This document shows positions 41,025-52,482 of a stretch of DNA of 64,000 nt, in pieces; positions within the stretch are counted from its first letter, which is position 1; each line of letters opens with the position of its first letter. The notes below the pieces were generated by a model, which saw only the letters and a program-made list of their open reading frames with translations, had not been told where the DNA came from and ran no database searches. The stretch comes from Arion vulgaris (lineage: Eukaryota > Mollusca > Gastropoda > Stylommatophora > Arionidae), in assembly GCA_020796225.1 (NCBI GenBank), contig CM036755.1:62246652-62310651 (forward strand). Reading direction: 5' to 3'. Made by a program: the position numbers and the translations under genes.

Positions 41025-42638
41025 TAAAATACACAACTTGAAGGAGTCTCTGTATGGTTAAGTCGTTATAAAATACACAACTTGAAGGAGTCTCTGTATG
41101 GTTAAGTTGTTATAAAATACACAACTTGAAGGAGTCTCTGTATGGTTAAGTCGTTATAAAATACACAACTTGAAGGAGTCTCTGTATGGTTAAGTCGTTA
41201 TAAAATACACAACTTGAAGGAGTCTCTGTATGGTTAAGTCGTTATAAAATACACAACTTGAAGGAGTCTCTGTATGGTTAAGTCATTATAAAATACACAA
41301 CTTGAAGGAGTCTCTGTATGGTTAAGTCATTATAAAATACACAACTTGAAGGAGTCTCTGTATGGTTAAGTCATTATAAAATACACAACTTGAAGGAGTC
41401 TTGTATGGTTAAGTCATTACAACTTGAGGAGGTCTGGTATGGAAGCTGTTATAAAATACACAACTTAGGTTTGCTTGGTTAAGTCGTTATAAATACACAA
41501 CTTGGGAGGTCTGTCATGGTTAAGCGTTATAAAATACACACTTGAAGAGTCTCGTATGATTAAGTCGTTATAAAAATAACACAATTGAAGATCTGTATTG
41601 GTTAAGTCATTATAAATGACAAACTGACAGGAGTTCTGTATGGTTGAAGTCGTTAGTAAAATACATGCATTTGAGGAGTTCTGTATGGTTTAAAGCGTTA
41701 TAAAATACACTTCTTGTGTTGGAGAGAGGAGTCTGTATGGTTAAGTCGTTATAAATGCACACTTGGGAAGGAGTCTGTAAGGTTAAACGTTATAAAATCA
41801 AGCTGAAGGGGTTCTGTATGGTTAAGTCGTTATAAAATGACATGTGAAGAGTTCGTATGGTTAAGTCTTATAAAAACACAACTTGCAAGGATCTCTGTTG
41901 TTTCATTATAAAATAACAACTTGAAGGAGTCCTGTATGGTTAAGTCGTTGATAAGGTGACACACTTGAAGGGTCTCTGTGGTTAAGTCGTTATAAAATAC
42001 ACAATTGAAGGAGTCTCTGTATGGTTAAGTCGATAAAATACACACGAAGGAGTCTCTGTATGGTTAAGTCGTTATAAAATACACAACTTGAAGGAGTCTC
42101 TGTATGGTTAAGTCATTATAAAATACACAACTTGAAGGAGTCTCTGTATGGTTAAGTCGTTATAAAATACACAACTTGAAGGAGTCTCTGTATGGTTAAG
42201 TCGTTATAAAATACACAACTTGAAGGAGTCTCTGTATGGTTAAGTCGTTATAAAATACACAACTTGAAGGAGTCTCTGTATGGTTAAGTCGTTATAAAAT
42301 ACACAACTTGAAGGAGTCTCTGTATGGTTAAGTCGTTATAAAATACACAACTTGAAGGAGTCTCTGTATGGTTAAGTCGTTATAAAATACACAACTTGAA
42401 GGAGTCTCTGTATGGTTAAGTCGTTATAAAATACACAACTTGAAGGAGTCTCTGTATGGTTAAGTCGTTATAAAATACACAACTTGAAGGAGTCTCTGTA
42501 TGGTTAAGTCGTTATAAAATACACAACTTGAAGGAGTCTCTGTATGGTTAAGTCGTTATAAAATACACAACTTGAAGGAGTCTCTGTATGGTTAAGTCGT
42601 TATAAAATACACAACTTGAAGGAGTCTCTGTATGGTTA
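41025..42638. repeat. 44-bp tandem array, about 36 units, from a SINE-2 head
   Basis: The unit is 'gttataaaatacacaacttg' plus 'aaggagtctctgtatggtta' plus 'agtc'. Its last 20 bases are the A-box half of SINE-2, and the final unit runs on into the SINE body (42639-42855). Units are almost identical at both ends (41030-41400, 42060-42638) but full of one-base losses and gains in the middle (about 41400-42060). Confidence 0.95.
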
Positions 42639-42857
42639 AGTCGTTACCTTGCGTTCCGAAGTTTGTGGGTTAGAATCATGACCACGCTGTTATGTTCACG
42701 AGTGCATTTTTATCCAAGATAATCTTAGGCTTGCTTCTGGAGCTACATAGTTAGTGATTAATGCAATACTCTTGCAGGTGGCGTGTCATTTCTGCGGAGA
42801 GGGGCCGAGTCATATGGAGTAAAACCCGGTGCAATGAAGTCAACCCTCCGGTTATAA
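42639..42857 (+). repeat. SINE-2 body and tail after the 44-bp array
   Basis: 'gtgggttagaatcatgacca' (B box, mutated), 'ggagctacatagttagtg' and 'gtaaaacccggtgcaatgaa'. Confidence 0.85.
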
Positions 42858-42864
42858 ACACTTC

Positions 42865-43010
42865 AGACAACTTAACAAGATACAAGAAAGATAACAGGAT
42901 AATAAACATATTAAAGAAATGATTGAGCTGTCAACATGACAATTAAATGAAATTCTGATACAGGGAGAAGATATTGATATTGTGTGTTTGCAAAGCGTAG
43001 TTTAGTATTA
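42865..43010 (+). pseudogene. LINE endonuclease N-terminal fragment
   Basis: K-E-M-I-E-L-S and QLNEILIQGEDIDIVCLQS resemble the start of the EEP endonuclease (I-x-x-L-Q-E), with the catalytic Glu replaced or out of frame. Confidence 0.45.
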
Positions 43011-43099
43011 TTATTATTTTTAGCAATTGTTTTGTTTGCTGTTCAGTTTTATCATTTTGTGGTTGTTTGTGAATGTCTGTTCAAGTAGCGGTTTATTTG

Positions 43100-43325
43100 T
43101 GCAAATGTATACGTTTCTGTGTGTGTGTGTGAGAGAGAGAGAGATAGTGCGTGTGAAAGAGTGAGTGAGATTGTGTGTGTGTGTGAGAGAGTGAGAATGT
43201 GTGTGTTTACATAAAAGATCGAGTGAGTGAGATATTGTGTGTATGAGTGAGAGTGTGCGTGTGAGAGTGATTGAGATTATGTGAGCCTGTGTGTAAGAGA
43301 GTGTGAGTGTGCGTGTGCGTCTTGT
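43100..43325. repeat. GT/GA-rich low complexity
   Basis: Imperfect 'gtgtgtgtgtgag' and 'gagagtga' runs. Confidence 0.85.
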
Positions 43326-43384
43326 ATACACCATTTATTTGTTCAAATGAATACATATGTGTGTTCTATTCTTTAAAATAACAT

Positions 43385-43590
43385 ATGCCCGTCTGCCCAG
43401 CGTGTTCGTAGCGTGTTGGACTACGGGTGACTATCCCTCTGTGTGTGCGGGCTTAATTCCGGGGATGGCAGAAAAAGCCACATATTCCCCAGATTTACGG
43501 TGTTCGTGGCACCGAACCGAAGGGTTACGATGTCCATGGCACCGAGCCGAAGAGCTGAAAAGCTCAAGTGCTTCTGGATCGAAAAAAAAA
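43385..43590 (+). repeat. SINE-1 copy
   Basis: Complete, with 'cagcgtgttcgtagcgtgtt', 'gtgtgcgggcttaattccgg' (B box mutated) and an A-rich end. Confidence 0.9.
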
Positions 43591-43594
43591 TAAA

Positions 43595-44800
43595 AAAGAA
43601 CGTATTTGCACAAATGTATACGTATGTGAGTGTGTGTTTTCTTCTAGAAAGTATTTATGTGCACAAATGTATACGTGTGTGTGTGTGTGTTTTCTTCTAG
43701 AAAGTATTTATGTGCACAAATGTATACGTATGTGAGTGTGTGTTTTCTTCTAGAAAGTATTTATGTGCACAAATGTATACGTATGTGAGTGTGTGTTTTC
43801 TTCTAGAAAGTATTTATGTGCACAAATGTATACGTGTGTGTGTGTGTGTTTTCTTCTAGAAAGTATTTATGTGCACAAATGTATACGTTTGTGTGTGTGT
43901 GTTTTCTTCTAGAAAGTATTTATGTGCACAAATGTATACGTATGTGAGTGTGTGTTTTCTTCTAGAAAGTATTTATTTGCACAAATGTATACGTATGTGA
44001 GTGTGTGTTTTCTTCTAGAAAGTATTTATGTGCACAAATGTATACGTGTGTGTGTGTGTGTTTTCTTCTAGAAAGTATTTATGTGCACAAATGTATACGT
44101 ATGTGAGTGTGTTTTTCTTAGAAAGTATTTATGTGCACAAATGTATACGTATGTGAGTGTGTGTTTTCTTCTAGAAAGTATTTATGTGCACAAATGTATA
44201 CGTGTGTGTGTGTGTGTTTTCTTCTAGAAAGTATTTATGTGCACAAATGTATACGTTTGTGTGTGTGTGTTTTCTTCTAGAAAGTATTTATGTGCACAAA
44301 TGTATACGTATGTGAGTGTGTGTTTTCTTCTAGAAAGTATTTATTTGCACAAATGTATACGTTTGTGAGTGTGTGTTTTCTTCTAGAAAGTATTTATGTG
44401 CACAAATGTATACGTGTGTGTGTGTGTGTTTTCTTCTAGAAAGTATTTATGTGCACAAATGTATACGTATGTGAGTGTGTGTTTTCTTCTAGAAAGTATT
44501 TATGTGCACAAATGTATACGTATGTGAGTGTGTGTTTTCTTCTAGAAAGTATTTATGTGCACAAATGTATACGTTTGTGTGTGTGTGTTTTCTTCTAGAA
44601 AGTATTTATGTGCACAAATGTATACGTTTGTGAGTGTGTGTTTTCTTCTAGACAGTACTTATTTGCACAAATGTATACGTTTGTGCAGGTATTTCTTCTA
44701 GATGTAGATAACACTTATTTGTTCAAATATATACGTTTGTGAGTGTGTCATTCTGCTAGATATACATTTTTTGCTGCAAATATATAGTTTGTTTTGTCTT
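43595..44800. repeat. 53-bp tandem array, about 21 units, with 7-unit higher order
   Basis: The unit is 'tgtatacgtatgtgagtgtg' plus 'tgttttcttctagaaagtat' plus 'ttatgtgcacaaa'. Variants after 'tacg' (tatgtgag, gtgtgtg, tttgtgtg) recur in the same order. The rare 'atttatttgc' variant appears about 370 bases apart (43971 and 44341), about seven units. Units decay after 44650. Confidence 0.93.
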
Positions 44801-44935
44801 TCGCCTGAAAATGCCTTTTTTTACCCAACTATACTGTTTGTGTTTTTTTTTCTTAAGACAATACATATTTGTTTAACTTGGTAATGCGCGCTGTGTGTAT
44901 TTTTTCTCTTAAACAATACTTAAAAAGGGTTTAAA

Positions 44936-45178
44936 AGCCGAAGGATTGACTTCATTGCACCGTGTTTTACCCCATACAGCTTGGTCCGTCTCCGCAGAAC
45001 TAGCACGCCACGTGTCGAGAGTATTGCACAAAGCACTAACTCCGTAGCTCCAGCAACAATCCTAGAGGTCTCTGGAAAAAAACTACACTCGTGAACCGAA
45101 TGGCTTGGTCCGGATTCAAACCCACGACCTTCGACTTACAAGGCAAAAACCTTAACCATTTAGTCACAAAGACCCCCG
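44936..45178 (-). repeat. SINE-2 copy inside the decayed end of the 53-bp array
   Basis: Complete on the minus strand with a B box (gggtttgaatccggacca). Flanked by array-like sequence on both sides (caatacttaaaa; gcaatacgtatttg). Confidence 0.85.
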
Positions 45179-45225
45179 AAGCAATACGTATTTGAGTATG
45201 CACAAATGTGTATGTGTGTGTATGT

Positions 45226-45467
45226 GTGTATGAGGTATCAATGGGAAAGTGGTTAAGTCGTTTGCCTGATGTACAGAAGGTTGTGAATTTTAATCTGAAC
45301 CAAGACACATATTCAATTTTTTAATGAGATCCTTAGGATTTTTGCCTGAGCTACGGAGTTCGTGCTTTGTGGAATGCTCTCGGCAGATAGCATGCCATCT
45401 CTTCCGACAGGGTTGGAGCGATATGGAGAAACCCGGTGCAATGAAGTCAATATTTCGCCTTTGGAAG
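45226..45467 (+). repeat. SINE-2 copy
   Basis: 'aagtggttaagtcgtttgcc', mutated B box 'gtgaattttaatctgaac', body 'gctacggagttcgtgctttg' and tail 'aacccggtgcaatgaagtca'. Convergent with the copy at 44936. Confidence 0.85.
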
Positions 45468-45553
45468 CTTTTTTAAAATCAAGAAGCATACAACACAAAT
45501 AGATAGACAGACAGATAGATAGAAACATACATATCTAAATAAATAGATATATA

Positions 45554-45809
45554 CAGGGTGTTCAAGATAATTGCAGCCCCATTGACAAATCGAAAGTTGC
45601 CAGATAATCTATCGCGTTGTGTCTATTTAGTATTTAAACCGGTTCTGACTAGCTCGTCCTACGTCACATTTGTTCATCGCCCTTCCCGCACTACAATTAC
45701 ATACCATCACACAACCTTGGCCTATACTACGTCATAACTGAACCTTCTCATTTCCATACATATATGCCAGATTAGCTCCATTCATAGGCTGCTTTTAAGT
45801 TGAACACTG
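45554..45809. mobile_element. TA-flanked MITE, 256 bp
   Basis: cagggtgttcaaga at the left and reversed cagtgttcaactta at the right, TA on both sides. Inverted relative to 13228-13485. Confidence 0.85.
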
Positions 45810-45811
45810 TA

Positions 45812-46495
45812 TATATATATAGTTAGATAGACAGACATATATCTACTTAGATTTGTGTATAAATAAATAGAGGATTAGATACATCTCAGTCATGCTTTAA
45901 ACATGCACTCTGTTGACATCTGCGACCCTGTTGTGCTGAATTCATATTACTTTCCTATTTTTGGTTCTCAAGAGACTTGTCAATAGAACACGTAGAATCT
46001 AAATAATACCGATATTCTATCTCCACCAGCGATGTCGTAAAATACGATTAAGCTCTACTATACGAATTGCCACTTTACGACCTTAAATCCAATTTTTATA
46101 ACCACCGAAACAAAAGATATTATACGCAGAGCTGGTTAGATTACCGATTTAATTTCCTCTTTCTCTGGGAGAATTCACCATTTTCTTTCATTTCTATGTC
46201 ATCCAGGACAATGCACAAGAATTGCTGACGTATTGTGAAGCAGGTAGTTTGAATTTAATAACATCGAGTGAATTTAATAACATCGAGTTAGCAACACAAA
46301 CGCATGCCTTGTTCATGTGCCTTCTGAAATCTAATAAGTCGTGAATATTTTAGTTGCACTTTTTATTCTGTGCTGGCTTCTGAACAAACGGTTTTCAGTT
46401 CCGTTAGTCCTAAAAAAGAAAGGAAAAAACACACCCACGAGACCGGCTTATCGAGGAGAATTGGCTCATAAATAAGATCATGTCCTGGAAGACGA
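45812..46495. other. No gene recognised
   Basis: Unique AT-rich DNA with a short duplication 'aatttaataacatcgagt' (46251-46288). Confidence 0.5.
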
Positions 46496-46499
46496 AATA

Positions 46500-46670
46500 T
46501 TTTAGCCACGTTAAATGTCACATCCAGTGACAACAGGCGAAATAGACACCGGAGCATGTCCTGCAAAAGTGTCCTCTCCTGTGTGAACTGAGAAGCAACA
46601 TGTGGTCACTCCAAGTTGACCTAAAAACTAAGCTTTGGGGAAACCTGACAGAATTAACTAATAAAAGATA
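46500..46670 (-). pseudogene. RNase H-type LINE Cys-rich C-terminus
   Basis: Minus strand: H-M-L-R-C-L-F-R-L-L in one frame; E-H-x-L-Q and L-R-S-N-M-W in others, followed by K-L-W-G-N-L-T-E. Inverse of 47045-47335. Confidence 0.65.
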
Positions 46671-47044
46671 ATGCAAGTGATGATGATGTTGTTGTTTATG
46701 CCAATGGGTCTGTGCACCATGGTGAGAGGTCACGCTGGAGTTTCTTTGCTAGCGCGCACGGTAAGGTTGTTGCATAGCGAAATGGAGCATACAGGACAAC
46801 AACTTTTAGTTCGAAGATGAAGGCTGAGGCCGTTACTGCTGTCCTCAATTGACTCTCTGTTAGTCTGATTACTGGAGCCATTATTTCTTCAGACTCCCAC
46901 TCGAAGCTTCGGAAGATTCAGAATGGCAGGTTGCGGTATCAGTGGATGTCGTCTATAGAAATTACCAACCTCCAGAAACTCACGTGGATCTGTCTGGGCA
47001 TGCGGGTGTTCGCGGCAACAAGAGAGCGGACAGGCTTGTATCTT
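46671..47044 (+). pseudogene. LINE RNase H domain, nearly whole
   Basis: Plus-strand blocks in order: V-Y-A-N-G-S-V (first catalytic D changed to N: 'tatgccaatgggtc'), K-M-K-A-E-A-V-T-A-V-L-N (E kept), S-D-S-H-S-K-L-R-K-I-Q-N-G (D kept) and C-L-G-M-R-V (P-G-H-A-G-V damaged). It sits between two oppositely oriented C-terminal fragments, so the locus is rearranged. Confidence 0.7.
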
Positions 47045-47335
47045 CTTCTTCTTAAGCGATCTCTGGTTATGAGCTTAATTTACTGTGGACCAAAAACTGG
47101 GCAGTCAGCTTCAGGTCTGTCAGGTTTCCCAAAGCTTAGTTTTCAGGTTGACTTTGTGTGGCCACATGTTGCTTCTCAGCTCACACAGGAGAGGACAGTT
47201 TTGCAGGATATGCTCTGGTGTCTGTTTCGCCTGCTGACACTGGCAGAGAGCGGTTTGACTTATTCCTAGTCTATATAAGTGTTTGTTGAGTCTGCAGTGT
47301 CCGGTGCGTAGTCTAAATATAATGGCCAGGTCTGT
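47045..47335 (-). pseudogene. RNase H-type LINE Cys-rich C-terminus
   Basis: Inverse of 46500-46670 and similar to 8595-8925 ('cagtcagcttcaggtctgtc', 'cacaggagaggacagttttg'). Confidence 0.65.
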
Positions 47336-47434
47336 TCTGCTTAGGTCTTTGAGGGAGTCTTTTCCATAATCATATCCAATTTTTCCTGGTACCCAGTTGT
47401 GGCTGGGTCGACCTGGGAACCGTTACGTTCGGAC

Positions 47435-47575
47435 AAAATTGAACCTGAACCACTAGTCTAAGAAGCAAGTTCATTAACCACTTTGCTAATGCGGCTCTCG
47501 CATGGCAGGTGACAGTGGTTATATTCTTTACACCCCTTAATTTGGACCCCGGTAACGACTCGGGTGTAAATACTT
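47435..47575 (-). repeat. SINE-3 5' fragment
   Basis: Minus strand: head 'cgagtcgttaccggggtcc', then 'aatataaccactgtcacctg'. The core is lost. Confidence 0.6.
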
Positions 47576-47756
47576 GTCTACTATCTGGTTATTTACCATA
47601 TTTGTTGGTTCCAGTACTTCTTCAGCCGTGCTTCTTAGAACGCATTATTCACTTTCTATCAATGTTAGGAAGTTATGACTGAAAGTGTTTGATTGCACAT
47701 TCATTTTCACTATTTTAACTTATTGTCATTGTCTCTGTCTTTATTATATTTATTTT

Positions 47757-47970
47757 GCCCGTCTACCCAGCGTGTTCGTAGCGCGTTGGACTACGGGTGA
47801 CTATCCTCTGTGTGTGCGGGTTCAATTTCGCGGGATGGCAGAAAAAGCCACAGATTTCCCAGATTTACGGTGTTCGTGGCACTGAACCGAAGGGTTACGA
47901 TGTCCATGGCACCGAGTAAGCTCAAGTGCTCAAAAGCTGAAAAGCTCAAGTGCTTCTGGATCGGAAAAAT
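47757..47970 (+). repeat. SINE-1 copy
   Basis: 'cccgtctacccagcgtgttc', 'gtgcgggttcaatttcgcgg', with 'gctcaagtgct' duplicated near 47930-47955. Confidence 0.9.
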
Positions 47971-48044
47971 AAGTTATATTTATTTTCATGTAGTACTCCT
48001 CACCTAGGACTCTTCTGTAACACTTATAACATATATGTGCTTTT

Positions 48045-48400
48045 GAATATAAGTTTTACAGAAGAGTCCAACGTATATCATGGACAAAGAAGGGAACAAA
48101 TAGATCTATCCAGAAGGAACTCAAAATTAAAGTAACTGATGCTACAAATAGGAATGAGAAAATTGAGATATTTTGGACAATATAAAAGGATATGAAGGGC
48201 TGGAGAAGACCATCATGGAAGGAGACATACCGGCAAAGAGAAGAAGAGGAAGACCACGGAGAAGATGGATTCAGGATGTATCTGATGGTTTGAAAATGAC
48301 GGCTGCAGAGGTAGGACATCTGGCCAGTGAGAGAGAGACTTTCATGAGAACTGTTGGGGTGACACAGTTCTGCTCATGACAAGCTATTTGATGATGACTC
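48045..48400 (+). pseudogene. LINE RT C-terminal tail
   Basis: R-R-E-Q-I-D-L and R-Q/K-x-x-I-F-W; then GLEKTIMEGDIPAKRRRGRP and R-R-R-W-I-Q-D-V-S-D-G-L-K-M-T-A-A-E-V. The best-preserved example of this tail in the window. Confidence 0.75.
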
Positions 48401-48424
48401 CTCACCCAGCTTAGTTAACATGAG

Positions 48425-49450
48425 TACAAAATGAAAATAAATATAATAAAGACAGAGCCAATGGCAATAAGTAGACAACCAGAAAACCTTGCAATAAAAC
48501 CCCAGAACATAGAAATAAAACAAACAATTCAGGTCAAATACTTAGGAGCAATTTTCACAGCAGATGGAAGTATCGATAGCGAAATCAGCAATCTTTGCAC
48601 ACAAGCTAACCAGGTACTGGGACAGTTAACACCACTGTTGTCATATAAAGAGATACCGCTAAAACTAAAGCAAATCTTATAAGAACGATTTTCTGGCCAA
48701 CACTATGTTACCAGTCAAACATGGTCAAACATGGCCAATAACAGCAGCTTAAGAGCGGAAAATCATAACAACAGAGGTGAGGTGTCTTAAAAGAGCTGCA
48801 GGTGTGACAATAAGAGACAAAATTAGAAATGAAGAAATCAGAAAAGAACAACATGGTTTGGGCACCTGACAAGAATGCCCTGGTATCGTCTACCACAGAG
48901 AGCCACACCGAAAAAGTATAATATGTACAAAGCAAGAGGAACACCACGCAAAAGATGGAGCGACTGCATCAAGAAAGCCTTACCGCCCTAGAGGTTACCG
49001 GGGCCCAAATTGAGGTGCAAAGAATAAAACCACTGTTACCTGCTACGCATGTCGTAAGAGGCGTTTAAGGAGGTTGATCGTGGGGCTAGCTACCCCACAC
49101 CTTAAAAAAACACTAGATGGTTACAGAACGAATAGCGAACCGAGTAAACGCTGGCTGAAACCGGACACATCGTCGAACGATAAGCACCAGAGCTCCAAAT
49201 GGTGCTGAAGATGTGACGTAAAACACACCAATGCTAAGGCTGCATGAATCAGATTTCCTTATGAATAGAATTTATCCGGAGATCTGGTACATCAGTCTAG
49301 GCCATGATCTCTAGGGAGAAGAACAGCCTTACAAAAATGAATATCAGCTTACAAAGTGCCTTAAAACAAGCACACAAGATCACTACATCTCCCTCCCCAA
49401 ACTTCTATAAAGAAGTAAATGGTGGAAGAGAAGAAGAAGAAAGATTTTGT
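48425..49450 (+). pseudogene. LINE RT C-terminal half split by SINE-3
   Basis: MKINIIKTEPMAISRQPENL, V-K-Y-L-G-A-I-F-T-A-D-G-S-I-D (L-G motif after the catalytic core), T-L-C-Y-Q-x-x-T-W region, R-A-A-G-V-T-I-R-D-K-I-R-N, then after the SINE (48984-49318) K-N-S-L-T-K-M-N-I-S-L-Q-S and E-V-N-G-G-R-E-E-E. The catalytic core itself is missing. Confidence 0.78.
48984..49318 (+). mobile_element. SINE-3, full length, inserted in a LINE tail
   Basis: 335 bp, flanked by aagaaagccttac / aagaacagccttac (48971-48983, 49319-49332). Removing it restores the LINE sequence. Head 'gaggttaccggggcccaaat', core 'catgtcgtaagaggcg', end 'catcagtctaggccatgatc'. Confidence 0.88.
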
Positions 49451-49564
49451 GTCTACAGTGTCTGCAGTAACTATCACATTAACCTCTACGTCTTTCCGAG
49501 CCGTTAAACTAGTTTGTGGTACTTTCTATGGTGACGCAAATTTAGTATACTGGTTATAACCTAG

Positions 49565-52105
49565 TATCAATCAATCAAGTGCCATGCCTGCCGGCGTAGG
49601 CGATCATGTCTCTCCACAACTCTCTTTGATTGGTGCATGTAATCAGTTCTGACGTCGATATTTTGTCGAACCATGATGTCAGGCCATCTAACATCTTCTT
49701 CCTCTGTCTTCCACGATCTCTCCTTCCTGAATTTTACCTGTAGTCACCAAATGTTCTAAACCTTCTCTTCGCATGATATGCCCGAAGAACCTTGATTGTC
49801 GGATTCTTATTCTTTTGATAAGGTTTCTTTGTGTGCAGACCTGATTTAAAACCTCAACGTTTGTTTTCTTTGCTGTCCATGGAATTCTCAACATTCTTCT
49901 GTAAAACCACATCTCTGTGGCTTCCAATGATCGTATTGATTGTTTGTTCAGTGTCCATGATTCGCTGCCATACATCAGAATTGGTTCAATATAGCATTGG
50001 AGTATTCGTTTTCGCAGTGTCATTGGTAGTGAGTTCACGCATAGTGTGTTCTTCATTTTCATAAAAGCTGCTTTCGTTTGAGCTATTCTACTCCTAATCT
50101 CTGTTGTACATCTTCCATCTGGTGTTAAGAATGTTCCTAGATACTTGAATCGATGGACTTGTTTCAGTGTTGTGTTATTTATTTTGATATTGCATGTTGG
50201 TGTTTCTTGTTTCTTGGAGACAACCATAACCTCTGTTTTCTTTATATTCATGCTTAATCCTTTCTTTTCACTTTCTCTCACTAGTATGTCTATCAAGTCT
50301 TGCAGATCGTGTTCATTTGTAGCCATGAGAATTGTGTCATCAGCGTATCTTAGGTTGTTTATGTTTTGTCCACCGACTGCTATTCCTGTCTTTTCTTCTA
50401 TAGATCTCATAATGTTTTCGCTATATAAGTTGAATAGGTCTGGTGAGAGTACGCAACCTTGTCGTACTCCTAACTGTATCGCCTGATAGATTCCAATCTT
50501 ACTCTCTAGTCTAATGGCTGCGGTTTGTTGCCAGTACAAATTCTTGATCAGTCTAAGATCTTTACCATCAATATTTATACTTTCTAACATGCTGATTATT
50601 TCTCCATGTTTTACTTTATCGAAAGCTTTTGCGTAGTCTATGAAACATAGGTATAAGTCCAACTTCATTTCTATTGATCTTTCCATTATTGTTCTTATTG
50701 TATATATTGCGTTGTTTGTTCCTCTGCGTTCAACAAAGCCACATTGTTCTTCCTTAACTTCTGGTCTTATTTTGTTTCGTACCCTTCTCATAATAATGCT
50801 GAAAAGTAGTTTTGTTACGTGACTCATGAGGCTGATTGTGCGGTGTTCTTCGCATTCTATCGTTCCTGCTTTCTTTGGTAGTGCTATAAAAATGGATTGT
50901 CGTAAATCTTTGGGTACATATCCAGTGTTGTAGATGTCATTGAATAATTTTGTTAAAACGCCTATGCCCAATTCGCCTGTTGCTTCTATTTCTTCTGTTG
51001 TTATGTTGTCTGGTCCTGGGGTTTTTCCTTTTTCGTGTGTCTTATGGCATTGATAACTTCTGATGGAAGTATTTGTGGTCCTTCATGGTTGTAATTGATG
51101 TTTATTTCTTGTCTGTTATCACTGTATAAGTCCTTAATGTACTCTGTCCATCTTTCTATTTTCTTGTCTGTTTCCATCAGGATATCTCCCTGCTTTGATT
51201 TTAAACATCCAGTAGTTGTACGTTTACGTCTGCCAAGTAAGTCGTCTACGTTTTCGTATATTGATTTGGGGTTTTCTTTGTGTTCTGTTTCGATCTGTTT
51301 GCATTTTTCATTTAGCCATTCTTCTTTTGCTGTTTTACATTTTTGTCTTATCTCTTTATTGATTCGATCATATTCTACTTTATTATGTTTGTTTTTCCTT
51401 CTATTTTCCATTAATTCCAAAATGTCTTCCGTCATCCATTTCTTTTTGATCCGTTGACATGTTGTGTGGGTTAGTTCCTTTGACGTTTGTTGGATTGATT
51501 CTTTAAGCATCTGCCATTGTTCTTCTATTGTTTCTATTTTTCCATAGCGTTATATCTGTTTTGTATAATGCGTTTAAATGAGTCTTTCACTTTTGTGTCA
51601 GTCTTGAGTGTTGATGAGTTCGATATGATGTTTCTTGCGCTCCTCTTTATCTTCTTCAGTTTTATTCTTACTTTTCCTATCAGTAGTGCATGGTCACTGT
51701 CGCAATCTGCACCTGGTCTTGTTTTTATATTTAGCAGTCCATTTCGAAATCGTTTATTTATCATAATATAGTCAATTTGATTGTGTGTGTTGTTATCTGG
51801 ACTTCTCCATGTCCATAGTCTTCTCGGATGATGTTTAAACCAAGTGTTGCCAATTATCATGTTGTTTATTGTTGCCCATTCTATAAGTGTGTTCCCCTAT
51901 CGTTTTTCTCTCCTAGGCCACATCCTCCAGTTGTCTCGTCTACCTTTTCAGAGCCTACCTTAGCATTGAAGTCACCCATTACAATTGTCACTTCATGAGC
52001 CTTGCACTGTTTTATAGCTATTTGTAACTGGTTGTAGAAATCATCTAGTTCTTCTTCTGTACTATCTGTTGTTGGTGCGTATATCTGTATGATGTTGATA
52101 TATAC
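49565..52105 (-). pseudogene. EN/RT non-LTR retrotransposon, largest coding copy
   Basis: Minus-strand order: endonuclease part with T-I-V-M-G-D-F-N-A-K-V-G (about 51980), THNQIDYIMINKRFRNGLLN and S-D-H-A-L-L-I (about 51680-51800); a linker (51001-51510); then 427 codons (49688-50971) with the RT domain: [29 protein letters not shown] (motif A), [40 protein letters not shown] (motif C Y-A-D-D), the [12 protein letters not shown] block, Y-G-S-E-S-W and [12 protein letters not shown]. Frameshifts at about 51890, 51535, 50990 and 49730. The 5' part of the endonuclease is missing. The 3' end is an AATC-type tail (49565-49575). RTE-like or a related clade; exact clade not decided. Confidence 0.9.
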
Positions 52106-52182
52106 CTAGTATATATTGCAATATAAGTTCTTCTGGGAATACAACGGAATTACTGTGTGAAGAGGGAATATTTATAATCAAA

Positions 52183-52184
52183 TG

Positions 52185-52250
<66 letters not shown>
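52183..52250. repeat. (TA)n microsatellite
   Basis: About 34 TA units. Confidence 0.95.
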
Positions 52251-52251
<1 letters not shown>

Positions 52252-52254
<3 letters not shown>

Positions 52255-52476
52255 ATGAAAATCTTGACATGTTTTTACAAGACGTCACCATCAACCACAA
52301 TAAGTGAGTCGTGATTTTATAGGCACCACTTATACGTTGAGTAGCTTGCATTGCTTTCTGAACGTTAGGTATATTTCTAACGTTCATTACCACGGAACAA
52401 ATTTGCTTCCAAATTGTTTTGAGCCAAGTACACTTTCGTTGTGATCTAGCTCACTATCGCTTAAGCTACAGACGCC

Positions 52477-52482
<6 letters not shown>
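52252..52482 (-). repeat. SINE-5 copy between two TA runs
   Basis: Minus strand: 'gcgtctgtagcttaagcgat' (A-box region), tail 'gacgtcttgtaaaaacatgt'. (TA)n lies on both sides, as if inserted in one TA run. Confidence 0.65.

Noticed and set aside
13661..45467. Functional tRNA genes at the SINE heads
   Set aside because: A and B boxes are present but acceptor and anticodon stems do not pair and SINE bodies follow. They are SINE promoters, not tRNA genes.
52178..52393. Frame with a Y-I-Y-I-Y-I run
   Set aside because: Translation of the TA microsatellite.
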